Source: Verrucomicrobiota bacterium (GTDB taxonomy: Bacteria; Verrucomicrobiota; Verrucomicrobiia; Verrucomicrobiales; Akkermansiaceae). Taken from it: 64,000 bases of DNA. The position numbers were made by a program, and so were the translations under genes. Below are positions 23,542 to 30,896 of the stretch, piece after piece. The stretch spans positions 62,001 to 126,000 of the forward strand of contig RDYP01000021.1 in NCBI GenBank assembly GCA_004293445.1. The letters run 5' to 3'. A model generated the notes under the pieces. That model did no database searches, was not told the DNA's origin, and worked only from the letters and a program-made list of their open reading frames with translations. The first letter of the stretch is position 1. Each line of letters starts with the position of its first letter.

Positions 23542-24998
23542 CCAGTCTCAAACATATCGCGATGCGCTTGTTGCCGCCCGTCCTTGTGCCGAAGGCGTGG
23601 GGGTCTCCGTTTGAGGCCGCCAACTGGTCGCCACGTCGTGGCATGGTGCCTGGAGCTTCACCCACCGACGCACGCAATGAACTCACACCGGGTGTCCGCA
23701 CCGAGTTGGTCCGGAAGTCCCGCTACATGCACAAGAACAGCGGCTTCATGCGGGAGCTGGTCGCCAACATGGCGATTTACTCGACCGGCGACGGTATCCG
23801 CGTCCAGGCGCAATCGCCCAAGCCGGAATGGAACCGTGCCGCTGAAGCCTACTTCGCTCTGTGGTCGGCCCGCTGCGAGGTGACGCGCCGGTTCTCGTTC
23901 GAGGAATGCCAAGCGCTCGTCTGCCGTGGCATGGACATCGACGGCGAATACTTCATTCACAAAACCCGCGATGCTGAAGGTGAACCGCGCATCCAGTTGA
24001 TCGAATCTCACCGCATTGGTGATGATTACGGATCAAAGGATACCATCGACGGTGTGGGACTCGATGCCTGGGGCGCTCCGGTTTTCTATCGGGTGTTGGA
24101 AGACAGCAGCAAAACCCGCGATCTCCCGGCCGAGGCCATCCTACACATCCACGAGCCCGAATGGGCGGGGGGAGTGCGCAGTCATCCGACGATCCAGCAT
24201 TCCATCAACCACGTCCTCGACGAAATGGAACTCCTCGCGCTGGAGAAGCATGCGGTGAAGGACAACGCCGACGTCTCCCGCGTCCTCAAAACGGCCCGTG
24301 GTGAGATCGACGATAACGGTGACTTCGTGGTGGGTGGTGCGGGCACTAGCAATGATCCAAGTGACCCGGTCTCCCTTCAGCGCATCGTTGGGGGCAAACT
24401 GGTAGCCCTGAAACCCGACGAGTCGCTCGACAGCTTTCAGTCGAACCGCCCATCGCCAACCTTCACGGGGTTTCTGGAACACCTGCGGCGTGACTCCGCG
24501 CTTGGGATGATCCCCTTCGAGTTCGCTGCGGATTCGAGCAAAGTCGGCGGAGCGGGTGTGCGCTTGATCGTTGCCAAGGCGGATCGTCGATTCTCGTTCC
24601 GCCAGATGATCCTCGAACGCCGCCTGATCCGCCCGGTGTGGGCCTACGTCATTGGCGATGCGATTGCCCGCGGACTTCTGCCGCCTATCGCGGAATGGTG
24701 GAAGATTTCCTCCGTGCCTCCAAAGCGCGTGACGGTGGACGCCGGACGAGAAGCCCAACAGAACCGCGCCGACGTGGAGATGGGACTCAAGACCCTATCC
24801 GATCACTTCCAGGAACTCGGTGCCGACTTCGGCGAGGAAATCGAACGCCGCGCCAGCGATGCCAAACTCATCCTCGACACCGCCCTCAAATACGGTGTGC
24901 CCGTCGAGATGCTCTGGAAGCCTTCCGGCACGGCGTTGACACCGACGACCGGGCGTGAATCCGGTTCTTCATCATCGCGAGTGGCTCATCCAGCCTGA
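23538..24998 (+). CDS. Portal protein (lambda gpB family)
   Basis: The 486-residue protein shows the lambda portal pattern: RKSRYMHKNSGFMRELVANM, CRGMDIDGEYFIHK, IQLIESHRIGDD, GAPVFYRV and SFRQMILERRLIRPVWAYV. It forms the dodecameric DNA gate at one capsid vertex. Starts at ATGA overlap with the upstream gene and its last 44 nt overlap the protease gene in another frame. Confidence 0.92.
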   Translation: MTSLKHIAMRLLPPVLVPKAWGSPFEAANWSPRRGMVPGASPTDARNELTPGVRTELVRKSRYMHKNSGFMRELVANMAIYSTGDGIRVQAQSPKPEWNRAAEAYFALWSARCEVTRRFSFEECQALVCRGMDIDGEYFIHKTRDAEGEPRIQLIESHRIGDDYGSKDTIDGVGLDAWGAPVFYRVLEDSSKTRDLPAEAILHIHEPEWAGGVRSHPTIQHSINHVLDEMELLALEKHAVKDNADVSRVLKTARGEIDDNGDFVVGGAGTSNDPSDPVSLQRIVGGKLVALKPDESLDSFQSNRPSPTFTGFLEHLRRDSALGMIPFEFAADSSKVGGAGVRLIVAKADRRFSFRQMILERRLIRPVWAYVIGDAIARGLLPPIAEWWKISSVPPKRVTVDAGREAQQNRADVEMGLKTLSDHFQELGADFGEEIERRASDAKLILDTALKYGVPVEMLWKPSGTALTPTTGRESGSSSSRVAHPA

Positions 24999-26226
24999 TG
25001 CCCTGCAATCCATGGCCGCATCGCTGCGGGGCCTTGTGGATCGCGGTGGATCGCTTCCCAATCAACAGCCGTCCAGTTCCCTCCTATCCGTCGAGGATGG
25101 CATCGGCGTTGTGGCCATTGAAGGTCCTATCCTTCGCAAGGCCGATCTGTTTGCCCGTGTGTTCTTTGGTGCCACCGGTTCCGAGGACATCGGCGCGGCA
25201 CTCCGTGAGGCTGGTGCGCGCGACGACATCAAGGCGGTGTTTCTCAACATCGACTCACCTGGTGGAACCGTGGCCGGCACGCCGGAACTCGCGGCGGCGG
25301 TCGCCTCGTTGAACGAACAAAAGCCGGTCTATGCGTTCTCGTCGGGGCTGATGTGTTCTGCCGCCTACTGGGTGGCAAGCCAGGCCCGGGCCATCTACGC
25401 CACGCCATCCGCGCAAGTCGGATCCATCGGCGTCGTGCAGGCGGTGATCGACAACAGTGCCGCCCTCGATAAGGCGGGCATCAAGGTCGAGGTCTTTTCC
25501 GTCGGCAAATACAAAGCGATGGGCGCGCTGGGCACTCCGCTCACTGACGACCAGCGCGAACTTATCAGTTCCAACCTCGCGGAAATCGCCGGGGAGTTTC
25601 ATGCCGCCGTGCTTGCCAGGGGACGCGCCATTCCTGCCGACGCGATGGAAGGCCAGACGTTCAGCGGCAAGCAGGCCCAGCGACACAATCTTGCTGGCAT
25701 GGTCCCGGATCGTGCCGAAGCCATGCGCCGTCTTCGCATCTATCACGCGGCGGTTGACACGGGAGCACGGGCGATGAGCACCGCTCCCGAAGACCTACTA
25801 CTCGAAGCCCGCACCCAGGTCTCTGACCTTCAGCGGGATTATCAAGCACAGACCCAACTGCTCAATGAGGCGTCCGCCAATGCGGATTCCCTGCGAGGTG
25901 AGGTCGAGTTGCTCACTGCCGAAATCGACACGCTCAAGGCCGAACGCGACACGGCAACCGCCGATGTCACCACGCTGCGCAAACAGGTCACCGACCTCCA
26001 ATCGTCGCAGGCCGATTTTGACACCCGCGTCCAGACCGAGGTCGCCCGCGTCGTCGCATCTACCGGCACCACGCTTCCAGCCCGCGTCACTCCCGCAGGC
26101 GATGCCACCCAGGCCGCCGACCTCCATGCGCAGTTCGCCGCGATCACCGACCCGGCCGCGCAGACCGCCTTCTGGCGGAAACTCACGCCCGAACAACAAG
26201 CCCTCATTCTCAAACACCAAGCCTGA
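24955..26226 (+). CDS. Head maturation protease (S49/SppA type) with scaffold domain
   Basis: The 423-residue protein has an S49 fold in its first 270 residues: VFLNIDSPGGTVAG, SSGLMCSAAYWVASQA (nucleophile Ser) and SVGKYKAMGALG (catalytic Lys). The last 150 residues are a coiled-coil scaffold. This is the lambda gpC/Nu3 arrangement. GTG 24955 lies 13 nt after TTGACA at 24936. Prohead assembly and later scaffold clearance are expected roles. Confidence 0.9.
   Translation: MNPVLHHREWLIQPDALQSMAASLRGLVDRGGSLPNQQPSSSLLSVEDGIGVVAIEGPILRKADLFARVFFGATGSEDIGAALREAGARDDIKAVFLNIDSPGGTVAGTPELAAAVASLNEQKPVYAFSSGLMCSAAYWVASQARAIYATPSAQVGSIGVVQAVIDNSAALDKAGIKVEVFSVGKYKAMGALGTPLTDDQRELISSNLAEIAGEFHAAVLARGRAIPADAMEGQTFSGKQAQRHNLAGMVPDRAEAMRRLRIYHAAVDTGARAMSTAPEDLLLEARTQVSDLQRDYQAQTQLLNEASANADSLRGEVELLTAEIDTLKAERDTATADVTTLRKQVTDLQSSQADFDTRVQTEVARVVASTGTTLPARVTPAGDATQAADLHAQFAAITDPAAQTAFWRKLTPEQQALILKHQA
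25774..26226 (+). CDS. Nested scaffold protein (Nu3-like), internal start
   Basis: An in-frame ATG at 25774 inside the protease gene begins MSTAPEDLLLEARTQVSD, exactly at the junction of peptidase and coiled-coil parts. It is preceded by TTGACA at 25754-25759 with 14 nt spacing, identical to other prophage starts. The 150-residue product would be a free scaffold: long coiled coil (about residues 10-95), then linker and C-terminal helix for capsid binding. Lambda Nu3 is produced the same way from within gene C. Confidence 0.7.
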   Translation: MSTAPEDLLLEARTQVSDLQRDYQAQTQLLNEASANADSLRGEVELLTAEIDTLKAERDTATADVTTLRKQVTDLQSSQADFDTRVQTEVARVVASTGTTLPARVTPAGDATQAADLHAQFAAITDPAAQTAFWRKLTPEQQALILKHQA

Positions 26227-26235
26227 TAGACAGCC

Positions 26236-27129
26236 ATGCCCAACACTCTCACTAACGTCAAAGACATCAAGGTCGCCCAGAAGGCGCTCATGCCCTTCAT
26301 GGCGAACCTGATGCCCGTGTCCTCGTTCTCCACCAACTTCGGCCCTCAGCAGGCCGACAAGGGCGACACCGTCCGCGTCCCGCTGGTCGGCGCTCCCACA
26401 GGTTCAAGCGACTTCGCCGGGGACTACACCGCCAACGCCGATTCGACCGTCACCACCATCCCGGTGACGCTCAACCGTCACAAGTTCAAGACGGTCCACG
26501 TCACCGCCCGCGAGGCGTCTGAAACCGCAATGGACCTGCTCGACACTTTGGTGGCTGGAGCTGCCCAACAACTCGCCCAGGATGTGCTGCTCGACATCAT
26601 GTCGGTCATCACCCAGGCGAACTTCGGTGCTCCACTCGCCGCTGTTGCTGCGACCAACTTCAATTACAAGAAGGTCCTTGAAGCCCGCGAGAAGTGCGGG
26701 GAGGCGAAGATGCCTGCCGCGCCTCGCTCGCTCGTGCTCGACGCTGGTTACTACACCAACCTGCTTGCTGACGACGTGGTGGCCAAGAGCTTCAACCTGA
26801 ACCTCAGCGCCCCCGGCGTCACCGAGGGACTCATCAAGCGCCTCGCCGGATTCGATCTCCACGAAACGGTGGTCATCCCGGCCGACCATGCGGAAAAGCT
26901 CGTCGGATTTGCGGTTCACCCGAGCGCGGTTGCCGTGGCGATGCGCTACCTTCAGCCCGTCGCCGAATACCAGCAAGCCGGTGCTGTCACCGACCCGCAG
27001 ACCGGCATGACCTTCGGCTACCTGCGATTCACCGACACCCGTGCCAACAAGGTGTTCGTCACCATCGAGTGCCTCTACGGCTTCACGTTGGGCAAGAGCG
27101 ACGCCCTCAAGCGCCTCGTCAAAGCCTGA
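26236..27129 (+). CDS. Major capsid protein (HK97-type fold)
   Basis: A 297-residue protein directly after the protease/scaffold gene. Blocks such as DKGDTVRVPLVG, NRHKFKTVHVTAREASE, LVLDAGYYTNLLAD and GFDLHETVVIP match the capsid families of P22/HK97-like phages. It would form the T-shell and be assembled on the nested scaffold. No TTGAC element or Shine-Dalgarno precedes it; the gap from the protease stop is only 9 nt, suggesting re-initiation. Confidence 0.85.
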   Translation: MPNTLTNVKDIKVAQKALMPFMANLMPVSSFSTNFGPQQADKGDTVRVPLVGAPTGSSDFAGDYTANADSTVTTIPVTLNRHKFKTVHVTAREASETAMDLLDTLVAGAAQQLAQDVLLDIMSVITQANFGAPLAAVAATNFNYKKVLEAREKCGEAKMPAAPRSLVLDAGYYTNLLADDVVAKSFNLNLSAPGVTEGLIKRLAGFDLHETVVIPADHAEKLVGFAVHPSAVAVAMRYLQPVAEYQQAGAVTDPQTGMTFGYLRFTDTRANKVFVTIECLYGFTLGKSDALKRLVKA

Positions 27130-27162
27130 GCCATTCTAACCAACACCTAGCAAAACATCGCC

Positions 27163-27678
27163 ATGATTCCTTTTAGCTTTACCGGCAATGCCGGATCCAC
27201 TCTCAGCCATGTAGTCGTCCCCGCCAGCGGATTCGACCGTGTCCGTGTCCAGTATGCGAGCGCCACCTCCGACAAGGCGGCATCGTTCCTGACCTTCCGC
27301 TCGCAGTCGCGAGTGACAACCGTCACGGCCGCCAGCGCTGCCAACCAGACCGTCATCAACGCGCCTCCTTACATCGGTGCCGCTGCGAACGATGTGGTGG
27401 TTCTGTTCTCCAATGCCACCGGAACCGGCGTGCGTGGAGTCATTTCCTCGGTCGATGCTGTGGCCGGCACGATCACCCTGAGCGCCAACCTCGGCCTTGC
27501 ACTGGCCTCCGGTGACACGGTCTCGCTCATGGCGACTCGCGGCCAGGTGCCGGTCGGTGCCGCGACCAAAGAAGTCAACGCTCCCACGGTCTTCGCCGCG
27601 AACGAGGGTCCCGCCCTCATCGAACTCGATGGCACCGCAGCCTGCCGCATCAATCTGGTGGCAGGCGAATACTCCTGA
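27163..27678 (+). CDS. Putative capsid decoration / head protein
   Basis: A 171-residue beta-rich, Ala/Thr/Val-rich protein (PASGFDRVRVQYASATSDKA, ANDVVVLFSNATGTG). Located after capsid and before a transcription terminator, as head decoration proteins often are. No family recognised. It is the last gene of the head block. Confidence 0.55.
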   Translation: MIPFSFTGNAGSTLSHVVVPASGFDRVRVQYASATSDKAASFLTFRSQSRVTTVTAASAANQTVINAPPYIGAAANDVVVLFSNATGTGVRGVISSVDAVAGTITLSANLGLALASGDTVSLMATRGQVPVGAATKEVNAPTVFAANEGPALIELDGTAACRINLVAGEYS

Positions 27679-27708
27679 TCTCCAACATCGGCGGATGTGG
27701 TTCATGGG

Positions 27709-27749
27709 ACACCCTCTCTCGGGAAATCGGGAGAGGGTGTTTCATTTTT
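27709..27749 (+). terminator. Rho-independent terminator after head genes
   Basis: Arms ACACCCTCTC (27709-27718) and GAGAGGGTGT (27731-27740) form a 10-bp stem around TCGGGAAATCGG, followed by TTTCATTTTT. The tail gene TTGACA begins at 27748, at the end of the T-run, so tail expression must rely on read-through or antitermination, or a promoter that is not visible. Confidence 0.85.
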
Positions 27750-27766
27750 GACAGCGCAGCATTGGC

Positions 27767-28078
27767 ATGAGCCTAGAATCGGAAATCCTCGCTGACCTAC
27801 GGCAGCTTCTATCAGAGCATGGAGTGAAAGCGCGGTGGAAGGGCATCGACCTGCTCGTGCTCGTAAGCCGGGTGAAGCGCGAACAGCAGATCGACATGGG
27901 GGGATTTGTTGATTCTCCCGATCTCAGCCTGCGCGTGCCGAAATTGGCCTTCGCAGGACCACTGCCCAAGTTCGGTGAACGCATCGAGGTGGACGGTTCC
28001 GAATACCGGATCTCGCAGGTTTCCAGTCATCCGCGCTCGCCCTTGCTCACCCTCAGCCTCTCCACCACCGATGAGTGA
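27767..28078 (+). CDS. Head-tail joining protein (gpFII position)
   Basis: A 103-residue protein (MSLESEILADLRQLLSEHG, then FAGPLPKFGERIEVDGSEYRIS). Position after capsid/decoration and before the Z-like tail protein matches lambda FII. TTGACA stands 13 nt before ATG 27767. Overlaps the next gene by 8 nt (ATGAGTGA). Confidence 0.65.
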   Translation: MSLESEILADLRQLLSEHGVKARWKGIDLLVLVSRVKREQQIDMGGFVDSPDLSLRVPKLAFAGPLPKFGERIEVDGSEYRISQVSSHPRSPLLTLSLSTTDE

Positions 28079-28853
28079 CGTGCGTTTTACTGCCAAGATG
28101 AAGGGCGGCAGCGACGTGGCGAGGTTGCTCAATCGCTATCCGGAAAAGGTGGGCCGCACCATGGAATCCCTGGTGAAGCAGGAAGCCCGCGGACTCGCCG
28201 TCGAACTGGCACGCAATACGCGGCCCTTTGGATTCTCGGAGAAGGCAAAAAAGTTGGGCGAGCGTGCGGTGGCCAAGGACATCAGCGGCGTGTTCGCTCT
28301 GCCATCCGCCGCCTTTGAGGAAATCCGCAAGTCCGACCCGGGAGCGGCAGACAGGTTTTGGTCGAACATCCAGAACCGGCGATTCTCCAGGGCGGAAACT
28401 GCGCTGCGGTCGTCGAGCTCCGGTTGGAAGGATCTAACCGTCGGGCGTCTCGATCCAAAGCTCCACAAGTGGGGGCAACTGGGTGGCGACAAGCCCAAGC
28501 AGATCGTCACCAGCAGCAAGGCGCTCGATACCTACATCGCCAAGATTCAGAAGCGCGTCGGCTTTGCCAAAGGCACCTGGATCAATGCGGCGAAGGCCAT
28601 CGGCGGTCGGGTTCGTGGATCCGTTCAATGGGTGACCCGTCACAAGCTTTCCCCTGGGACAGCCACCGTAAAGACCGGCGACAAGGCTTCGGTCACGCTC
28701 ATCAACAATCTCGATTACATCGAAGAGGTTTCCACCTACACCGGAATCAATCTTGCGCTCCAAGTGGCTGCAGGGCGGCTGCGGAAGGCGTTGTCCACGT
28801 CGTTGACGAAGATCAATGACAAGGTGAATCGTTCGATGCGCAAAGCAGGTTGA
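28071..28853 (+). CDS. Minor tail protein Z-like
   Basis: The 260-residue protein is basic and helical (VARLLNRYPEKVGRTMESLV, later NLDYIEEVSTYTGINLALQ), matching tail completion proteins of the gpZ/HK97 gp10 group. ATG 28071 is chosen: it overlaps the previous stop, whereas the frame from 27906 would overlap a whole gene. The stop TGA lies inside the TTGACT of the next gene. Confidence 0.7.
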   Translation: MSDVRFTAKMKGGSDVARLLNRYPEKVGRTMESLVKQEARGLAVELARNTRPFGFSEKAKKLGERAVAKDISGVFALPSAAFEEIRKSDPGAADRFWSNIQNRRFSRAETALRSSSSGWKDLTVGRLDPKLHKWGQLGGDKPKQIVTSSKALDTYIAKIQKRVGFAKGTWINAAKAIGGRVRGSVQWVTRHKLSPGTATVKTGDKASVTLINNLDYIEEVSTYTGINLALQVAAGRLRKALSTSLTKINDKVNRSMRKAG

Positions 28854-28871
28854 CTCGCCTCGTCGGTCAAG

Positions 28872-29303
28872 ATGCCCAACCTGATCGAAGACCGCCTCTC
28901 ATCACTCTTGGCCGAGTGGATCGACGCCAACCGGCCCGAGGAATTTCCTGATTCAACCGCCCTGCCAATTCATGTCGCCAGACGTGATGAAATCCGCACC
29001 CGCCCGTGCGTGGTCCTCAATCCCTCGGAAGCGAAGCCGATTTCTGCAATGCCGCACTCCGCACGGGTGAAACTCGATGTGCATCTGTTTTCGCAAGTGG
29101 ACGACACGCCAGCCGAAACGCACGCGGAATGGGCAGGAAAGCTGGTGGCATTGCTCGGTGGCAAGGCGGCGATCCAAGGAGCATTGGATTCAGACACCTT
29201 CGTGCTCCACGACCTGCTAGAACGGGAAAGCGTGACTACACCGGACGAGTCTCGGGGGCGTGAATCAGTTCTCAGCTACGAAGCGATCGTGTCTGCGGTG
29301 TGA
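28872..29303 (+). CDS. Tail terminator-like protein (gpU position)
   Basis: A 143-residue protein (MPNLIEDRLSSLLAEWIDAN; VKLDVHLFSQVDDTPAETH) with the size and alternating pattern of phage tail terminators. Located between the Z-like and tail tube genes as gpU in lambda. TTGACT stands 16 nt before ATG 28872. Confidence 0.65.
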   Translation: MPNLIEDRLSSLLAEWIDANRPEEFPDSTALPIHVARRDEIRTRPCVVLNPSEAKPISAMPHSARVKLDVHLFSQVDDTPAETHAEWAGKLVALLGGKAAIQGALDSDTFVLHDLLERESVTTPDESRGRESVLSYEAIVSAV

Positions 29304-29305
29304 AA

Positions 29306-29364
29306 ATCTGGGCGGAGTTTGTCGGCTCCCTCATGACATAGAACCGACATGCCTCCGCCCAGAT
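29306..29364. other. Long two-part hairpin between tail genes
   Basis: Perfect 12-bp arms ATCTGGGCGGAG (29306-29317) and CTCCGCCCAGAT (29353-29364) enclose inner arms TGTCGG (29320-29325) and CCGACA (29344-29349). No T-run follows, so this is not a typical terminator. The rest of spacer 29304-29435 holds no gene I can support. A structured RNA, processing site or protein-binding site is possible. Confidence 0.7.
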
Positions 29365-29435
29365 GGATCGGAACAATCCGACCCTATTGATTTTCCAGTT
29401 TGTGTCGAGTGGGTTGACACGCCGCACGCGGTCAA

Positions 29436-29816
29436 ATGGCCGCGACTTTCCTTGGCACCACCGGCAACTGGGGCATTCCCCAGGATGAAACCGGAATCAT
29501 CATCACCGACCTTTCCTTCGACTACTCCAACCAGGAGAAGACCGTTTTGGACAAGGGCGGTGAAATCATCGGTCTCGCACTCTACCAGGAGAAGGCCGAG
29601 ATCAAGCTGTCCGGCTTGGTGAAGAAAACGGGACCGTTCGCAGGCAAAATTGGTGCGGCTCTGGCTCTCACGAATGCGATTCCCGCCCACATGCAATCCA
29701 GTGGCGGCACTACGATCATCAAGCAGATCAGCCGCGCCCTCAACAACGAGGACTTCGAGAAGATCGACATCACCGCCACCAACTATCCGCTGGTGACCTC
29801 TGGTGGCGGCGCGTGA
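29436..29816 (+). CDS. Major tail tube protein (gpV position)
   Basis: The 126-residue protein begins MAATFLGTTGNWGIPQDETG and contains ITDLSFDYSNQEKTVLDKGG and AEIKLSGLVKKTG, typical of siphophage tube proteins with a short sheet-rich fold. TTGACA stands 16 nt before ATG 29436, just past the hairpin. Confidence 0.7.
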   Translation: MAATFLGTTGNWGIPQDETGIIITDLSFDYSNQEKTVLDKGGEIIGLALYQEKAEIKLSGLVKKTGPFAGKIGAALALTNAIPAHMQSSGGTTIIKQISRALNNEDFEKIDITATNYPLVTSGGGA

Positions 29817-29844
29817 ACCAACCTTTTCCCCACGAGATACCGAT

Positions 29845-30246
29845 ATGAACGCCATCACCCACATTTCATCCACCGCCACCAGCAACACCTGCCTTGCCGC
29901 AGCATTGACGGCAGTGGGCATTCCGCTCGCCGAGAAACCGTTCGTCCGAGTCGTCGGCGATGGCATTCATGGCGAGCGCACCGTTTGGTTCTTCGAGCCA
30001 CAAAGCGCGGATCATCGTTTCCAGACCAAGGAACTCATCGAAGCGTGGAACGACGAGGCTTGGCACCTGGCCAACCCGGAGCACCCGTTCGCCTACATCA
30101 AGTGCGCGCTCATGAACCGCCAGCGTCTCGTGGACAAGGTGAAGCAGGACGTGCCGCTCGGTTGCGTGAGACGCCGTGGCAAGATCGCCTTCATCCCGCT
30201 CGATGCCACACCTGCCACTGAAGACCTTTTCCTCAAATACCTCTGA
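29845..30246 (+). CDS. Hypothetical tail-region protein
   Basis: A 133-residue protein (LAAALTAVGIPLAEKPFVRV; DHRFQTKELIEAWNDEAWH; PEHPFAYIKCALMNRQRLVDK). Sits between tail tube and G-like gene, where lambda has no counterpart. Probably involved in tail assembly; family unknown. No TTGAC element before ATG 29845. Confidence 0.65.
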   Translation: MNAITHISSTATSNTCLAAALTAVGIPLAEKPFVRVVGDGIHGERTVWFFEPQSADHRFQTKELIEAWNDEAWHLANPEHPFAYIKCALMNRQRLVDKVKQDVPLGCVRRRGKIAFIPLDATPATEDLFLKYL

Positions 30247-30252
30247 GATCCT

Positions 30253-30672
30253 ATGAACGACCTTGAACGCCAGAAACTGCTCTCCGCCTCCTTTCACAAC
30301 GTGGAGACCATCATTGCCGGACACTCCATGCGCCCGCTAAATCTGGCAAGCTACGACGTGCTTCTCCGCACCGAGAACCCGCTGGTCAAAGGTGAAATGC
30401 CTGCGGACGGCACAACCGAATTTACTTCGGCCATCATGGGATTTGTCTTCACCCACTGCGCACCCTGGCCCGAGGTGGTGCGGGCTTCGTTCAACGCCCA
30501 GGGATTCCGAGAAGCGGCACTGATCTTTTGCGGTGGACTCACCCCGACCGACTTTCAGACCGCGCTCAAGAGCCTCGAAGAACAAAGCCGGGAGCTGGAG
30601 GCGGCACAGGTCGAAACCATGGGAGACCTCGGCGGAAAAAAGCACCTCCCTGCGACGAACCCGGCTTCCTAG
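30253..30672 (+). CDS. Tail assembly chaperone G
   Basis: A 139-residue protein (MNDLERQKLLSASFHNVETI) just before the tape measure gene. It contains the slippery heptamer A-AAA-AAG at 30636-30642 in frame, after which it ends 10 codons later. This is the G part of a lambda-like G/GT pair, whose chaperones bind the tape measure protein during tail assembly. Confidence 0.8.
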   Translation: MNDLERQKLLSASFHNVETIIAGHSMRPLNLASYDVLLRTENPLVKGEMPADGTTEFTSAIMGFVFTHCAPWPEVVRASFNAQGFREAALIFCGGLTPTDFQTALKSLEEQSRELEAAQVETMGDLGGKKHLPATNPAS

Positions 30673-30896
30673 CCGCCCAGGTATTCGCCATCGCTGCCGA
30701 AACCGGTTGGCCCGAGGAACGGATTCTGTTCATGCCGTTGGCACGGTTGGCGCAGTATCAGCACTGCCTACTGCGGCGGAATGGGGTGCGGACGGAGTGG
30801 AGCCAATCCACTACTACCGGATTGGATTTAGGAGACCAACTTGCGTTGCTTCGACTCAGGTGGAGTCAGTCGGTTGACGCTGATGCAGGATCATGA
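30253..30896 (+). CDS. GT fusion by -1 programmed frameshift
   Basis: Reading slips at A-AAA-AAG (30636-30642) into the -1 frame, which stays open from codon 30642 (GCA) to stop 30894-30896. The product would have 130 plus 84 residues (about 214). The T part reads APPCDEPGFLAAQVFAIAAE and ends as the tape measure ATG begins (ATGA at 30893). The arrangement and slippery site match the gpG-gpGT system of siphophages, so expression of both at a set ratio is expected. Confidence 0.8.

Noticed and set aside
27906-28070. Longer start for the Z-like tail gene
   Set aside because: Would overlap the preceding gene for 165 nt; ATG 28071 forms a normal coupled overlap.
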